A DNA stretch of 64,000 nucleotides from NCBI RefSeq assembly GCF_000621705.1, contig NZ_JHXO01000011.1:62001-126000 (forward strand). The letters are read 5' to 3'. Each line of letters begins with the position of its first letter. Positions within the stretch are counted from its first letter, which is position 1. Shown here piece by piece: positions 63,895-64,000 of this stretch. The notes below the pieces were generated by a model. The model saw only the letters and a program-made list of their open reading frames with translations. It had not been told where the DNA came from and searched no databases. Source of the DNA: Prolixibacter bellariivorans ATCC BAA-1284. GTDB taxonomy: Bacteria; Bacteroidota; Bacteroidia; Bacteroidales; Prolixibacteraceae. Position numbers and translations under genes: made by a program.

Positions 63895-64000
63895 ATGAAA
63901 AGCATATATCTTACGTTGTTGGGGTTGCTGTTTGTTGCCGGACAGGTAATGGCATCGCCCAAAGATGAAAAACCAGTGCCTTTTACCGGAGGAGTTGTGT
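63895..64000 (+). CDS. Start of an exported protein (truncated by the window end)
   Basis: Only 35 codons are visible. From the ATG at 63895 the product begins MKSIYLTLLGLLFVAGQVMA, a clear signal peptide, followed by SPKDEKPVPFTGGVV. Another in-frame ATG lies 18 bp upstream and is less suited to a signal peptide. The mature protein is outside the window and its family cannot be named. Confidence 0.6.
   Translation, partial: MKSIYLTLLGLLFVAGQVMASPKDEKPVPFTGGVV

Overview
This window is a stretch of chromosome from a member of the Bacteroidota. The evidence is the type IX secretion/gliding genes (gldJ, porU, porV), promoter-like elements of the TTTG / TAnnTTTG type instead of sigma70 boxes, Bacteroidota-specific families (GH3 hexosaminidase fused to a serine hydrolase, DUF1343/NamZ, DUF1080, a helix-hairpin-helix outer-membrane barrel protein) and weak ribosome-binding sites. 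The gene set would suit a marine or sediment Marinilabiliales/Prolixibacteraceae-like lineage, but that finer placement is inference. No phage, insertion sequence, CRISPR array or rRNA operon is present; the region reads as core chromosome.

Layout. 1-6.0 kb (+): tail of an outer-membrane barrel protein, an acyltransferase/HAD-phosphatase pair, then lysC-lysA with a strong terminator. 6.0-6.5 kb is gene-poor, with a promoter-to-terminator unit that may be a small RNA. 6.5-17 kb: a GT39 glycosyltransferase (+), then a long minus-strand run for envelope and housekeeping functions (cardiolipin synthase, isochorismatase-like hydrolase, arabinose-5-phosphate isomerase-like protein, CPBP-like membrane protein, GT2, LpxL-like acyltransferase, an unrecognised 156-aa protein, inositol phosphatase, mtaB). 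16.88-17.23 kb is a strikingly regular 41-bp periodic array. 17.3-21.6 kb: PIN-PhoH ATPase, folC, two identical tRNA-Val genes, a DUF1080 protein and a small DNA-binding protein. 21.8-30.2 kb: a divergent locus that probably breaks down and takes up peptidoglycan fragments (GH3-serine hydrolase fusion, NamZ-like exo-muramidase, sodium symporter), followed by a beta-helix lipoprotein and a secreted endonuclease/phosphatase. 30.2-41.2 kb: CCA-adding enzyme, thioredoxin, murF, gldJ, porU, porV, ispF and a second thioredoxin-like protein. 41.3-47.9 kb: a TPR histidine kinase, urocanate hydratase and a LemA-TPM-TPM operon. 47.9-54 kb: a minus-strand zinc-ribbon/Nif3/MerR/M23 run divergent from alaS. 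54-64 kb: two tandem acyl-CoA ligases, an NmrA-type reductase, a palindromic intergenic element, a SEC-C protein, a POT transporter, the NAD(P)H-hydrate repair enzyme and the start of a secreted protein.

The genes fall into a few themes: cell-envelope construction (lipid A/Kdo precursor, acyltransferases, cardiolipin, murF, lysine/DAP metabolism), T9SS surface export (GldJ, PorU sortase, PorV shuttle), peptidoglycan salvage, and tRNA maturation or modification (cca, mtaB, alaS, tRNA-Val). The signals least explained by known families are the 41-bp array, the possible small RNA at 6.27-6.46 kb, the folded palindromic element at 59.17 kb and an extended promoter match shared by two lipid/redox genes.
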